This document shows, one piece after another, positions 1 through 6,816 of a stretch of 14,610 nucleotides of DNA. The position numbers and the translations under genes were made by a program. Source of the DNA: Streptosporangiaceae bacterium (GTDB lineage: Bacteria > Actinomycetota > Actinomycetes > Streptosporangiales > Streptosporangiaceae); contig JASIBJ010000559.1 in the NCBI GenBank assembly GCA_030045215.1, forward strand, positions 1 to 14,610, written 5' to 3'. Below the pieces are notes generated by a model that saw only the letters and a list, made by a program, of their open reading frames with translations, was not told the DNA's origin and ran no database searches. Each line of letters begins with the position of its first letter. The first letter of the stretch is position 1.

Positions 1-1
1 G

Positions 2-565
2 GTTCGGCCCAGCTACCAGAGGCTGATCAGGAACATCGGGGACTACTCGGCCGTGCCGTACTTCACGTCGATCGACCCGGAGACGCAGGAGGGCACGGAT
101 ATCAGCCTGCCCACCGAACTCGTCGCGCAGAACCAGGCGAACCCACTGGCGCCCTTGGCGCCCCTGTCGTCGGTGATCACAGGGCAGGCCAATGGCCGGG
201 CAGAGACGGACCTGGCCGCCGACGGCGACCCGTTCACCGGCTACCTGGAGTATTTCAGCGGCTTTCCCCAGTCCGACGGCACCCTGGAAGCGGGCTGGGG
301 CGGCACCAGCTTTGTTGCCCCTCAGCTGAACGGATCGGCCGCCGTGATCGACTCCTACCTGGGTCACCGGCTCGGGTTCTGGAACCCGGCGATCTACCGG
401 TTCGCCACGATGCACAACTCGCCGTTCACGCCGATCGACACCAGCGGCCCGAGCAACACGAATCTCTACTACACCGGAACCGGGGGAGCGCTCTACGACC
501 CAGCCACCGGCCTGGGCACGCCGACCCTGTGGAAGCTCGCGGCGGACTTCCGCCACTGGGGCTGA
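2..565 (+). CDS. Sedolisin-family (S53) serine-carboxyl peptidase, C-terminal part
   Basis: This is the last 187 residues of a secreted acid-active endopeptidase; the N-terminal part, with the pro-domain and the Glu/Asp of the catalytic triad, lies outside the window. The reading frame is open from base 2. The visible part holds the S53 signature GGTSFVAP (bases about 298-321), whose Ser is the expected nucleophile. The preceding ADGDPFTGY segment resembles the family's ADPxTGY block. Near the end, PIDTSG followed by TGTGGALYDPATGLGTP matches the C-terminal calcium site (Asp plus the Gly-x-Gly-x-Asp loop) and the DPATGxG(T/S)P closing motif. Family members normally carry a signal peptide and a long pro-peptide, which cannot be seen here. 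Two hairpins follow the stop, so transcription probably ends there. Sedolisin identity is secure; substrate and pH optimum cannot be read from this part. Confidence 0.88.
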   Translation, partial: VRPSYQRLIRNIGDYSAVPYFTSIDPETQEGTDISLPTELVAQNQANPLAPLAPLSSVITGQANGRAETDLAADGDPFTGYLEYFSGFPQSDGTLEAGWGGTSFVAPQLNGSAAVIDSYLGHRLGFWNPAIYRFATMHNSPFTPIDTSGPSNTNLYYTGTGGALYDPATGLGTPTLWKLAADFRHWG

Positions 566-587
566 CCCGATATCCCTGACGCGGTCC

Positions 588-610
588 GGCGCCTGACCCC
601 TTCAGGCACC
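588..610 (+). terminator. Small hairpin after the sedolisin gene
   Basis: GCCTGA (591-596) pairs with TCAGGC (602-607) around a 5-nt loop. After one C/A mismatch, two more G-C pairs extend the stem. It begins 22 bases after the peptidase stop. There is no T-run, as is common in actinobacterial terminators. It may act together with the stronger hairpin at 635-668. Confidence 0.35.
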
Positions 611-634
611 TGCTTCGTCGGGCGATAGGCGAAC

Positions 635-668
635 GGTCCCGCGCGGGACATCGCTCCCGCGCGGGACC
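635..668 (+). terminator. Strong hairpin built from two identical palindromes
   Basis: A perfect 14-bp inverted repeat (GGTCCCGCGCGGGA / TCCCGCGCGGGACC) encloses the 6-nt loop CATCGC. Each arm also contains the 12-bp self-palindrome TCCCGCGCGGGA (637-648 and 655-666), with an 18-bp centre spacing. In RNA this would be a very stable terminator for the upstream peptidase gene, but no U-tract follows. As DNA, the two palindromes could instead be paired operator sites. The repeat is certain; the role is inferred from its position about 70 bp after a stop codon. Confidence 0.5.
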
Positions 669-927
669 TCGTCGCATCTAGGCCAGGTGTTTTGCGGGGT
701 AAGCACCTATTAGTCGTCCTTGCTATCGTGGCCCTGCATCACTTTCACGCCGGGCCCGCGGTTCCTTCGGCGAACGCTGTGGCGGTACTCGCTGATCTGG
801 GTCAGGCCCTCCGCATAGGGGTGGATCGGGCCGCTTACTAGCCTTCTGACCAGCGCCTTTGCCTCGCCGAGATGTCATTTACAGTTTGCCGTGGCGTCAC
901 GGCGTGTCGGGTGATTACGGTAGACAA
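669..927. other. Non-coding leader between peptidase and GT4 genes
   Basis: No convincing gene lies here. A weak hairpin, AGGTGTTT (685-692) with AAGCACCT (701-708) and one G-T pair, sits around a G-rich loop. An open frame from the GTG at 728 to the TAG at 839-841 would encode 37 residues, but it has no family resemblance or clear ribosome site. The segment probably carries the promoter of the glycosyltransferase. Confidence 0.4.
916..921 (+). promoter_or_regulatory. Candidate -10 box for leaderless GT4 mRNA
   Basis: TACGGT fits the actinobacterial TANNNT -10 pattern and ends 6 nt before the ATG at 928, which would place the transcript start at or next to the start codon. No good -35 box is visible. 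There is also no Shine-Dalgarno sequence before this ATG, which fits a leaderless message. Confidence 0.3.
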
Positions 928-2190
928 ATGCCGCACTGTGAAAGCGTGCGAGTTGCGTATGTGACCGAGTCGTTCCCGCCCGATGTCAACGGCGTCGCGC
1001 ACACTGCTGTGCGCGTCGCGGAGCACCTGGTGAGCCGGGGGCACGAGCCGTTGGTCATCGCACCCGAGCCAGCCCGCGGGCTGGTTCGACCAGACAGCAC
1101 TTTCGGATTCCCCGTTGTCCGGGTGCGGTCAGTCGGCCTTCCCGTCTATCCCGGCTTCCGCGTCGGGCTGCCCGGCCACGCGGTTCGAGAGGCCATCGCC
1201 CGCCATCGGGCCGACCTTGTGCACCTGGCCGGCCCGTTCGTGCTCGGAGCGGGCGGCTGCGCGGCCGCGCGCAGGCTAGGCATCCCGATCGTGACCGTCT
1301 ACGCCACCGACCTGCCCGCATACGCCCGCTCGTATCACACCGGCCGGATTGGCCAGGCGATCTGCTGGCGCAGGCTGCGGAAGATCCACAACGCCGCAGA
1401 CCGGAACCTCGCCCCGTGCACTGCCACCGCGGCTGAGCTTGATGCCAACGGCATCGAGCGGGTGTGGATCTGGGCCAGGGGCGTCGACAGCGTCCGGTTC
1501 GATCCGGCCAAGCGAAGCGAAGAGCTCCGTGCCAAGCTGGCGCCAGGCGGCGAGTTGCTGGTCGGCTACGTCGGCCGTCTCGCGGCGGAAAAGCGGGTTG
1601 ACCTGCTCTGCGAGGTGGCCGAGTTGCCGGGGGTGCGATTGGTCATCGTCGGCAGCGGGCCCGCCGAGGCGGCGATCCGCAGGGCCGTGCCCAATGCGGC
1701 ATACCTGGGTCAACGTGGCGGGGAAGACCTCGCCATTATTTATGCCAGCCTCGATGTGTTCGTGCACAGCGGCCCGCACGACACATTCGGCCAGACCCTC
1801 CAGGAGGCTGCCGCCAGCGGCCTGCCGGTGGTGGCCCCGGCTGCCGGCGGTCCGCTCGACCTCGTCAGGGACGGGATTACCGGGTTCCTGGTCCGCCCGG
1901 GTGACGCCGCCGCGATGGCTGAGGCGGTCGGTAAGCTCGCCGCGGATCCGCGGCTGCGAGCGGCCCAGAGCGGCGCCGCGCGGGAGACGGTGATCGGCCG
2001 CAGCTGGCCAGTCATGTGCGATGAGCTGATTGACCACTACGAGGCGGTCCTGGCGTCGAGTCGCCAGGCGAGCCGCACGGCCTATGCTGCTGCCGGAGAG
2101 TTGCACGGCACAGTAGCGGGAACGCACCGGAAGACGGCCGGAGCCGGTGCCGAGGCCGATGAGACGCCCAAGGCAGAGGTGGCGGCATGA
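928..2190 (+). CDS. GT4-family glycosyltransferase, MgtA-like alpha-mannosyltransferase
   Basis: This cytoplasmic GT-B enzyme probably moves mannose from GDP-mannose to a lipid or glycan acceptor; the donor is inferred from its likeness to mycobacterial MgtA/PimB-type proteins. The N-terminal Rossmann half opens with VRVAYVTESFPPDVNGV, with the glycine-containing acceptor loop at residues 20-23. The C-terminal half holds GYVGRLAAEKRVDLL (residues 213-227, phosphate-contacting Arg and Lys), IVGSGP, and HSGPHDTFGQTLQEAAASG, followed by VVAPAAGGPLDLV. The first acid of the usual EX7E motif is Asp285 instead of Glu; the second is Glu293. The frame stays open to a TTG at 859, but homology begins only at the VRVAYVTESF block. 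I therefore chose ATG 928, with GTG 946 as a close alternative. The last 40 or so residues are low-complexity Ala/Gly-rich. It overlaps the next gene by ATGA, indicating translational coupling. Confidence 0.85.
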   Translation: MPHCESVRVAYVTESFPPDVNGVAHTAVRVAEHLVSRGHEPLVIAPEPARGLVRPDSTFGFPVVRVRSVGLPVYPGFRVGLPGHAVREAIARHRADLVHLAGPFVLGAGGCAAARRLGIPIVTVYATDLPAYARSYHTGRIGQAICWRRLRKIHNAADRNLAPCTATAAELDANGIERVWIWARGVDSVRFDPAKRSEELRAKLAPGGELLVGYVGRLAAEKRVDLLCEVAELPGVRLVIVGSGPAEAAIRRAVPNAAYLGQRGGEDLAIIYASLDVFVHSGPHDTFGQTLQEAAASGLPVVAPAAGGPLDLVRDGITGFLVRPGDAAAMAEAVGKLAADPRLRAAQSGAARETVIGRSWPVMCDELIDHYEAVLASSRQASRTAYAAAGELHGTVAGTHRKTAGAGAEADETPKAEVAA

Positions 2191-3128
2191 CAACCTTCGT
2201 TGCCCTCGGGGATTCGATCACGCTTGGCGTGGGAGACCCGGTGCGGGTCGCCGACCCGGAGACGGGCCGGAGCCGGCGGGCCTGGCGCGGGTGGGCCGCC
2301 CTGCTCGCCGAGGGGCTCTGCGATCCGGAACTGCACATCGTGGCCGGCAACGGGGCGTGCTCCGCCGACGTGGAGCGCGACCAGCTGCCGCGCGCCCTCC
2401 AGCTGCGGCCCGATATTGCGAGCGTCGTCGTGGGGATTAACGACACGCTGCGCCCGAACTTCGACCCGGCCCGGATCGAGGCGGCCGCAGCGCACACGAT
2501 CGGGGCGCTGCGGGCCGCCGGGGCTGAGGTCCTGACGCTGCGCCTGCCCGATCCGGGCCGGATGCTCGGCGCGCCGAGTTTCTTCGCGCGGCCGCTGGCC
2601 AGGCGGGCACGGCAGATCAACACCGTCATGGACGGACTGGCCGGGCGTTTCGGCACCCTGCACTTCGACGCGGCCAGTGACGAGGTCGTCTACGACAAGC
2701 GGATGTGGGCCGTCGACCGGCTGCACCCAAGCGAGCGCGGCCACCGGTACATCGCCGGGCGGTTCCACCAGATGCTGGCTGCAAAGGGCTTCGCTCTCGG
2801 CCCGGAGCCCGACCCTGAACCGGGCAACAGGCCGCCGACCAAGGCGGCCCAGTTCGCCTGGATGGCAACCAAGGGCACGGCCTGGGTTGTGCGTCGTTCA
2901 ACCGACCTGGTGCCGAACCTGCTCGCCCTGGCCTACGCCGAGTGGCGGGCCGGCCCGGAGGCCGATCCCGACGAGCAGGCGGGCCTGGATCTGGCCAAGC
3001 TCCCTGGTAACGCCTTAGCCGTGCTCACGCCGTCACCGGCGCTGTCGCCGTCTCCGGCGCCGCGGTCAGGCGCACCGCTGTCGACCCGCGCGGATCAAGA
3101 TCTAGTCGGGACGGGTCCGGTCGGTTAG
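2187..3128 (+). CDS. SGNH/GDSL-family hydrolase (esterase/acylhydrolase)
   Basis: This is a 313-aa serine hydrolase probably cleaving an ester or acetyl group from a lipid or glycan. All key blocks are visible: block I FVALGDSITLG with nucleophile Ser10; a block II-like NGACSAD with Gly56; block III GIND with Asn85; and block V DRLHPSERGH with Asp177 and His180 completing the triad. There is no signal peptide, so it should act in the cytoplasm. After residue about 195, a roughly 115-residue tail contains a VVRRSTDLVPNLLALAYAEW segment, as in actinobacterial relatives, and ends in a Pro/Ser-rich stretch that is probably disordered. The start codon overlaps the GT4 stop (ATGA), so the two proteins are made together. 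A role in trimming an acyl group from the same glycan that the GT4 enzyme builds is an attractive inference, not shown by sequence. Confidence 0.88.
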   Translation: MTTFVALGDSITLGVGDPVRVADPETGRSRRAWRGWAALLAEGLCDPELHIVAGNGACSADVERDQLPRALQLRPDIASVVVGINDTLRPNFDPARIEAAAAHTIGALRAAGAEVLTLRLPDPGRMLGAPSFFARPLARRARQINTVMDGLAGRFGTLHFDAASDEVVYDKRMWAVDRLHPSERGHRYIAGRFHQMLAAKGFALGPEPDPEPGNRPPTKAAQFAWMATKGTAWVVRRSTDLVPNLLALAYAEWRAGPEADPDEQAGLDLAKLPGNALAVLTPSPALSPSPAPRSGAPLSTRADQDLVGTGPVG

Positions 3129-3131
3129 TTT
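3126..3131 (+). promoter_or_regulatory. Candidate -10 box for the carboxyltransferase gene
   Basis: TAGTTT overlaps the TAG stop of the GDSL gene and ends 8 nt before the ATG at 3140. No Shine-Dalgarno sequence is present in the 11-nt gap, so a leaderless transcript from this box is possible alongside read-through. No clear -35 box is visible. Confidence 0.3.
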
Positions 3132-3139
3132 TTGTCGGC

Positions 3140-4696
3140 ATGACGTGGCAACCGGAACTGGATGAACTGCGCCGCCGCCAGGAACTCGCGGAACGGATGG
3201 GCGGGCCGGAGAAAGTCAGGCGGCAACGCGACGCCGGCCGGCTGACGGTCCGCGAGCGGATCCACGAGCTGCTGGATGAGGGGTCGTTTCACGAGATCGG
3301 CGCGCTGGCCGGCAGCGCCGCCTACGACGAGTCCGGCGCGCTCGCGAGCTTCACCCCGGCGAATTTCGTCACCGGCACCGGGCTTCTGAACGGCCGGAAG
3401 GTCGTCGTTGGTGGCGACGATTTCACGGTTCGAGGCGGGGCCGCCGACGCTGCGATTGCCGGCAAGCAGATCTATTCCGAGCAGCTGGCCAACGAGCTGC
3501 GGCTGCCGATCATCCGGCTAGTCGAGGGCACCGGCGGCGGCGGCAGCGTCAAGACACTCGAGCGCAGCGGGCACACCTACGTGCCGGTCAACCCTGGCTG
3601 GGACTACGTGGTCGATAACCTCTCCACAGTGCCGGTGGTGGCGGCCGGGCTCGGTCCGGTCGCAGGGCTCGGCGCAGCCCGGCTGTGCGCCGCCCACCTG
3701 TCGATCCTGGTCGAGGGCACCGCGCAGCTCTTCGTCGCCGGACCGCCAGTGGTCAGCTCAGGCGTGGGCGAGCAGGTCGACAAGGAGCAGCTTGGCGGGG
3801 CACGCGTTCATGCGCGGAACGGGGCGGTCGACCTGATCGCCGCGTCCGAAGCCGACGCTTTCCTGCTGATCAGGAGATTCCTCTCGTACCTGCCGCAGAG
3901 CGTATTTGAGTTGCCGCCGGTCGTGATCGCCGACGACCCGGTCGGGCGCCGGGCCGCAGCGCTGCTGGACGCGGTCCCGCGGGACCGGCGCCAGCCATAC
4001 CGGATCAGGCCGATCCTGGCCGCGGTGTTCGACACCGCTTCGGTCCTGGAGGTGCAACGGTACGGCGGCTCCATCGTGACGGCGCTGGCCCGGCTCGACG
4101 GGCATCCGGTCGGCGTCGTCGCGTGTGACCCGTACGTGGCCGGCGGTTGCCTAACGGTCGAGGGCGCCGAGGCGGTCATCAGGCTCGCCGACCTGTGCTC
4201 GGCGTTTCACCTTCCGGTCGTCACGTTCACCGATCAGCCGGGCCTGCTGATCGGCACCAGGGCCGAGCAGCGGGCCACGATCCGGCACGGCGTGCGGGCC
4301 ATCAGCGCGGTCTACCAGGCAGCCGTCCCCGGAGCCGAGATCATCGTCCGGCGGGTATTCGGCGTCGGCGGCGCGGGCCTGACCAACCGCCACCGGCTGA
4401 CCCGCCGCTGGGCCTGGCCATCGGCGGACTGGGGATCGCTGCCGGTCGAAGGCGGCATCGAGGCCGCCTACCGGGCCGACCTAGAGCGGGCCGACGACCC
4501 CGTAGCCTTGCTGGCCGAGATCCGGGCCCGGCTGGACGCCGTGCGCAATCCGATGCGAACAGCTGAGCGGTTCGGCGTCGAGGAGATCATCGACCCGCGC
4601 GATACCCGGCCGCTCCTGTGCGACTGGGTCCGCGACGCCTACGCGGTCCTGCGGGGCGGCCAGCTTGGGGGCCCGTCCTTCGGCCTCCGGCCCTGA
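3140..4696 (+). CDS. Acyl-CoA carboxylase, carboxyltransferase (beta) subunit
   Basis: This 518-aa subunit transfers a carboxyl group from carboxybiotin to an acyl-CoA (acetyl-, propionyl- or another CoA). Its length is typical of the PccB/MmdA/AccD family. It begins with the conserved start region (ELDELRRRQELAERMGG, then LTVRERIHELLDEGSF). The first crotonase-like half shows EGTGGGGSVK (129-138), GPVAGLGAA (172-180) and KEQLGGARVHARNGAVD (215-231). The second half shows YGGSIVTALARLDGHPVGVV (308-327) and TDQPGLLIGT (364-373), the counterpart of VDVPGFLPGT. The last block departs from the classical PccB sequence, so this is probably a lesser-studied subgroup and the substrate is open. No biotin carboxylase or biotin carrier gene is nearby, so it must use partners encoded elsewhere. 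It follows the GDSL gene by 11 nt and is possibly co-transcribed with it. Confidence 0.88.
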   Translation: MTWQPELDELRRRQELAERMGGPEKVRRQRDAGRLTVRERIHELLDEGSFHEIGALAGSAAYDESGALASFTPANFVTGTGLLNGRKVVVGGDDFTVRGGAADAAIAGKQIYSEQLANELRLPIIRLVEGTGGGGSVKTLERSGHTYVPVNPGWDYVVDNLSTVPVVAAGLGPVAGLGAARLCAAHLSILVEGTAQLFVAGPPVVSSGVGEQVDKEQLGGARVHARNGAVDLIAASEADAFLLIRRFLSYLPQSVFELPPVVIADDPVGRRAAALLDAVPRDRRQPYRIRPILAAVFDTASVLEVQRYGGSIVTALARLDGHPVGVVACDPYVAGGCLTVEGAEAVIRLADLCSAFHLPVVTFTDQPGLLIGTRAEQRATIRHGVRAISAVYQAAVPGAEIIVRRVFGVGGAGLTNRHRLTRRWAWPSADWGSLPVEGGIEAAYRADLERADDPVALLAEIRARLDAVRNPMRTAERFGVEEIIDPRDTRPLLCDWVRDAYAVLRGGQLGGPSFGLRP

Positions 4697-4705
4697 CCCG
4701 GGTCC

Positions 4706-4764
4706 GACGGCCTGAGTCGGGCTCTGGACCGGGCAGGAACGCGGCCCATCCGACTCAGGCCGTC
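4706..4764. terminator. Bidirectional terminator: perfect 15-bp inverted repeat
   Basis: GACGGCCTGAGTCGG (4706-4720) is the exact reverse complement of CCGACTCAGGCCGTC (4750-4764), separated by 29 nt. It begins 9 nt after the carboxyltransferase stop, and its right arm covers the stop codon and last codons of the convergent MFS gene. Its position between two converging genes and its symmetry suit a terminator working in both directions. No T-run is present on either side. Confidence 0.6.
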
Positions 4765-6092
4765 ACCGGCTCGACCGCCAGCCCGTCTACCGGCTCATCC
4801 GGTATCGCCTCGGTGTCGCGCATCCGCATGAGCGGCGAGGCCAGGAGCCAGATCGTGGCCAGGTTCATTCCGATTGCCCCGACCCACAGCGCATCGCGAT
4901 TGCCGAGCCAGCTGCCGAGAGCACCGCCAAGCAGGCCGCCCAGCGGCAGCGTGCCCCACACGATGAAGCGGATCGTCGCGTTCATCCGGCCCAGGAGCCG
5001 CGGCGGGCACAGCAACTGCCGGAAGGATGCCTGGTGCACGTTGTACACGACGCCGCCGAGGCTGAACATGAACATGCCGACCGCGTAGCAGATGACGCGG
5101 ATGCCTGGTTGGGTGAGCGGGAGCAGCAGCGCGAACGGCCCGGTGACTGCCATGGACACCCAGATGATCCGGGCCGAGCCGATCCACCGGCGCAGGAGGC
5201 TGCAGCTGAGCGCGCCGACAACGCCACCGATCGCGGCCAGCGAGGTCAGCAGGCCGATGGTGCTGGCGTCCAGGTGGATCTGGCGGACCAGGAACACCAC
5301 GCTGACCGCGGTGACCGCCGAGGAGAACAGGTTTGAGGTCGAGGTGCAGCCGGCGATCATCCGCAGGATGGGCTGCCTCAGCACGAACCGCAGCCCCTCG
5401 GACATCTCCTGCCGGAGGCTGGACTCGCCGGACCGCTCGGGCGCGGGCTCGCGCTCGCGGATAGCCAGGAGCGAGACGACTGAAACGACGAACGTGCTCG
5501 CGTTGGCCACGAACGCCACCGGGGCGCTCAGCAGGCCGATGAGGAACCCGCTGGCGGACGGGCCGCTGACCTGGGCTATCGAGACCGTGGCCTGCAGCTT
5601 GGCGTTGGCCTCGGCCACGTGCTCGCGTCCGACCAGACCCGGCACGTAGGACATGTAGGCGACGTCGAAAAAGACCGTCGCTATCCCCTGGACGAAGGTC
5701 ACGACGTAGAGCTGCCAGAGAGTCAGCACACCCAGGCCGTAGGCGACGGGCACGGAGGCGAGCAGCAGCGCGCGGATGATGTCCGCCCAAATCATGACGG
5801 ACTTCCGGCGCATCCGGTCGACCCAGGCGCCGGCCGGCAGCCCGACGAGGAGGAAAGCCGCGTAGCCCGTGGTGGTCAGCAGCCCGACCTGGAACGTCGA
5901 GGCGTGCAGCACGAGAACGGCAGCAAGCGGCATTGCGAGCGTGGTGATCTGGCTGCCGAACTCGCTGACGGACTGTCCGAACCACAGTCGGCGAAAGCCC
6001 TTGTGGGCGACTAGCTTGGCGCTCCGCTTGCGATGCGCGCCGGGCTTGCGATGCGCGCCGGGCTTATGGCGAGGCGGCGCAGTCGCGATCAC
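4755..6092 (-). CDS. MFS transporter, MFS_3 (EntS/macrolide-efflux-like) family exporter
   Basis: This 445-aa inner-membrane, proton-driven exporter probably pumps out a drug-like or siderophore-like compound. Relatives open with a FRRLWFGQSVSEFGSQI-type segment (here residues 33-49), which starts the first membrane helix. Motif A is present as GAWVDRMRRKSVM (88-100). The rest is a series of hydrophobic stretches fitting twelve helices, with a charged central loop (about residues 207-225) between the two halves. The frame is open much further upstream, across the divergent regulator gene. GTG 6092 is the best start because it leaves the regulator and the repeat region free, and a -10-like AACACT lies 6 nt before it. 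A cytoplasmic basic leader carries a duplicated KPGAHR. The neighbouring ArsR-type gene is the likely repressor. The substrate is unknown. Confidence 0.85.
   Translation of the reverse strand: MIATAPPRHKPGAHRKPGAHRKRSAKLVAHKGFRRLWFGQSVSEFGSQITTLAMPLAAVLVLHASTFQVGLLTTTGYAAFLLVGLPAGAWVDRMRRKSVMIWADIIRALLLASVPVAYGLGVLTLWQLYVVTFVQGIATVFFDVAYMSYVPGLVGREHVAEANAKLQATVSIAQVSGPSASGFLIGLLSAPVAFVANASTFVVSVVSLLAIREREPAPERSGESSLRQEMSEGLRFVLRQPILRMIAGCTSTSNLFSSAVTAVSVVFLVRQIHLDASTIGLLTSLAAIGGVVGALSCSLLRRWIGSARIIWVSMAVTGPFALLLPLTQPGIRVICYAVGMFMFSLGGVVYNVHQASFRQLLCPPRLLGRMNATIRFIVWGTLPLGGLLGGALGSWLGNRDALWVGAIGMNLATIWLLASPLMRMRDTEAIPDEPVDGLAVEPVTA
6027..6062. repeat. Two tandem 18-bp copies inside the MFS N-terminus
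   Basis: CTTGCGATGCGCGCCGGG occurs twice in perfect tandem (6027-6044 and 6045-6062). On the minus strand it encodes KPGAHRKPGAHR, in frame, just before the first membrane helix. Because the copies are identical and a multiple of three, a recent slippage duplication that leaves the protein readable is the simplest reading. Confidence 0.85.
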
Positions 6093-6144
6093 CAGTAGAG
6101 TGTTGTCAATCGATAGAGACTTGTCAACTGGTACTCTCAGCGTC
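6093..6144. promoter_or_regulatory. Divergent promoter/operator region, MFS and ArsR-type regulator
   Basis: The 52-bp space holds an imperfect direct repeat, TAGAGTGTTGTCAAT (6096-6110) and TAGAGACTTGTCAAC (6114-6128), matching at 12 of 15 positions with an 18-bp period. On the minus strand each repeat contains TTGACA. The outer one (6127-6122) is a consensus -35 lying 17 bp before AACACT (6104-6099), which ends 6 nt before the MFS GTG. On the plus strand TACTCT (6132-6137) ends 7 nt before the regulator ATG at 6145. The repeats therefore overlap the MFS promoter, as an operator for the adjacent repressor would. Repeats are seen; binding is inferred. Confidence 0.5.
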
Positions 6145-6720
6145 ATGTCGGCAAACGCAGCGCTAGGCGAACCACCGGGCGGCCACAGCGAGCCTCTACC
6201 TGGGCGCCCGGCGACGCTCCAGGAGGCCAGGGCCCTGGCGCATCCCCTGCGGCTGCGCATCCTGCGCCAGTGCCTGGATCGGGCGCTGACAAACTCGGAG
6301 CTGGCGGCGGCCCTCGGCCAAAAGCCCGCGACCATGCTCTATCACGTCCGCACGCTGCTGCGTACCGGATTCCTTACCGAGCTCCCGCCGCGGCCCGGCC
6401 CCCGCGGGACCGTGGAGAAGCCGTACCGATCCACCGGCAAGTCGTGGCAGGTCGATCACCCCATGACCAACGAGGACGGGACGCTCCGGGCAATCTTCGA
6501 GGCAGTTGCGGCGGAGGTAGACGAGGCCGGACCGGACTCCGTGCTGGAAGGCGTGCGGATGGCCATGCGCCTGCGTCCCGATCAGCTCACCGAGCTCCAG
6601 GCCCAGATACGGTTCCTGATCAGTCAGTATCCCGCCGGACCCGACTACATAGCCCAAGACGAACTGCCAGGCACGGACCCCTACGCGATGCTGCTTGTCT
6701 TGCACCGGCGCGCCTCGTAG
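6145..6720 (+). CDS. ArsR-type winged helix-turn-helix transcriptional regulator
   Basis: This 191-aa DNA-binding regulator has its winged helix-turn-helix at residues about 24-97. ARALAHPLRLRILRQCL opens the domain, SELAAALGQKPATMLYHVRTLLRTGFL is the HTH with its recognition helix, and a basic wing with PRGTVEKPYRSTGKSW follows. This resembles the HTH_20/ArsR group rather than metal-sensing ArsR proteins, and I see no cysteine metal site; the only Cys is in the first helix. The C-terminal half (about 105-191) is probably a dimerisation or ligand region with unknown ligand. The frame is open further upstream, but ATG 6145 gives the normal N-terminus and keeps the gene clear of the MFS start. 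It is divergent from the MFS exporter and probably represses it and itself through the 18-bp-period repeats. Confidence 0.85.
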   Translation: MSANAALGEPPGGHSEPLPGRPATLQEARALAHPLRLRILRQCLDRALTNSELAAALGQKPATMLYHVRTLLRTGFLTELPPRPGPRGTVEKPYRSTGKSWQVDHPMTNEDGTLRAIFEAVAAEVDEAGPDSVLEGVRMAMRLRPDQLTELQAQIRFLISQYPAGPDYIAQDELPGTDPYAMLLVLHRRAS

Positions 6721-6800
6721 CGACGGCGACGGCCGGGCGAGTCGGCTGCGAGAGGGCGACCGAGCCCGACGAGCCGGGCCGGGCCGGCCGCGGGAGGGCT

Positions 6801-6816
6801 GCGTCTACGGAGACGC
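6801..6816. terminator. Short hairpin at the end of the MptB-like gene
   Basis: GCGTCT (6801-6806) and AGACGC (6811-6816) form a 6-bp stem with an ACGG loop. It spans the minus-strand TAG stop (6805-6807) between two converging genes. No T-run follows. It may help end transcription, but a stem this short can arise by chance. Confidence 0.22.

Noticed and set aside
728..841. 37-codon frame upstream of the GT4 gene, possible leader peptide
   Set aside because: No clear ribosome site and no attenuator-like structure following it; could be chance.
1276..2193. 305-codon minus-strand frame antisense to the GT4 gene
   Set aside because: The plus strand carries a full GT4 protein with ATGA coupling to the next gene; the antisense product shows no family features.
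6093..6335. N-terminal extension of the MFS frame by 81 residues
   Set aside because: It would run across the promoter region and the first 190 bases of the divergent regulator, and reads as Arg/Ser-rich filler unlike any MFS leader.
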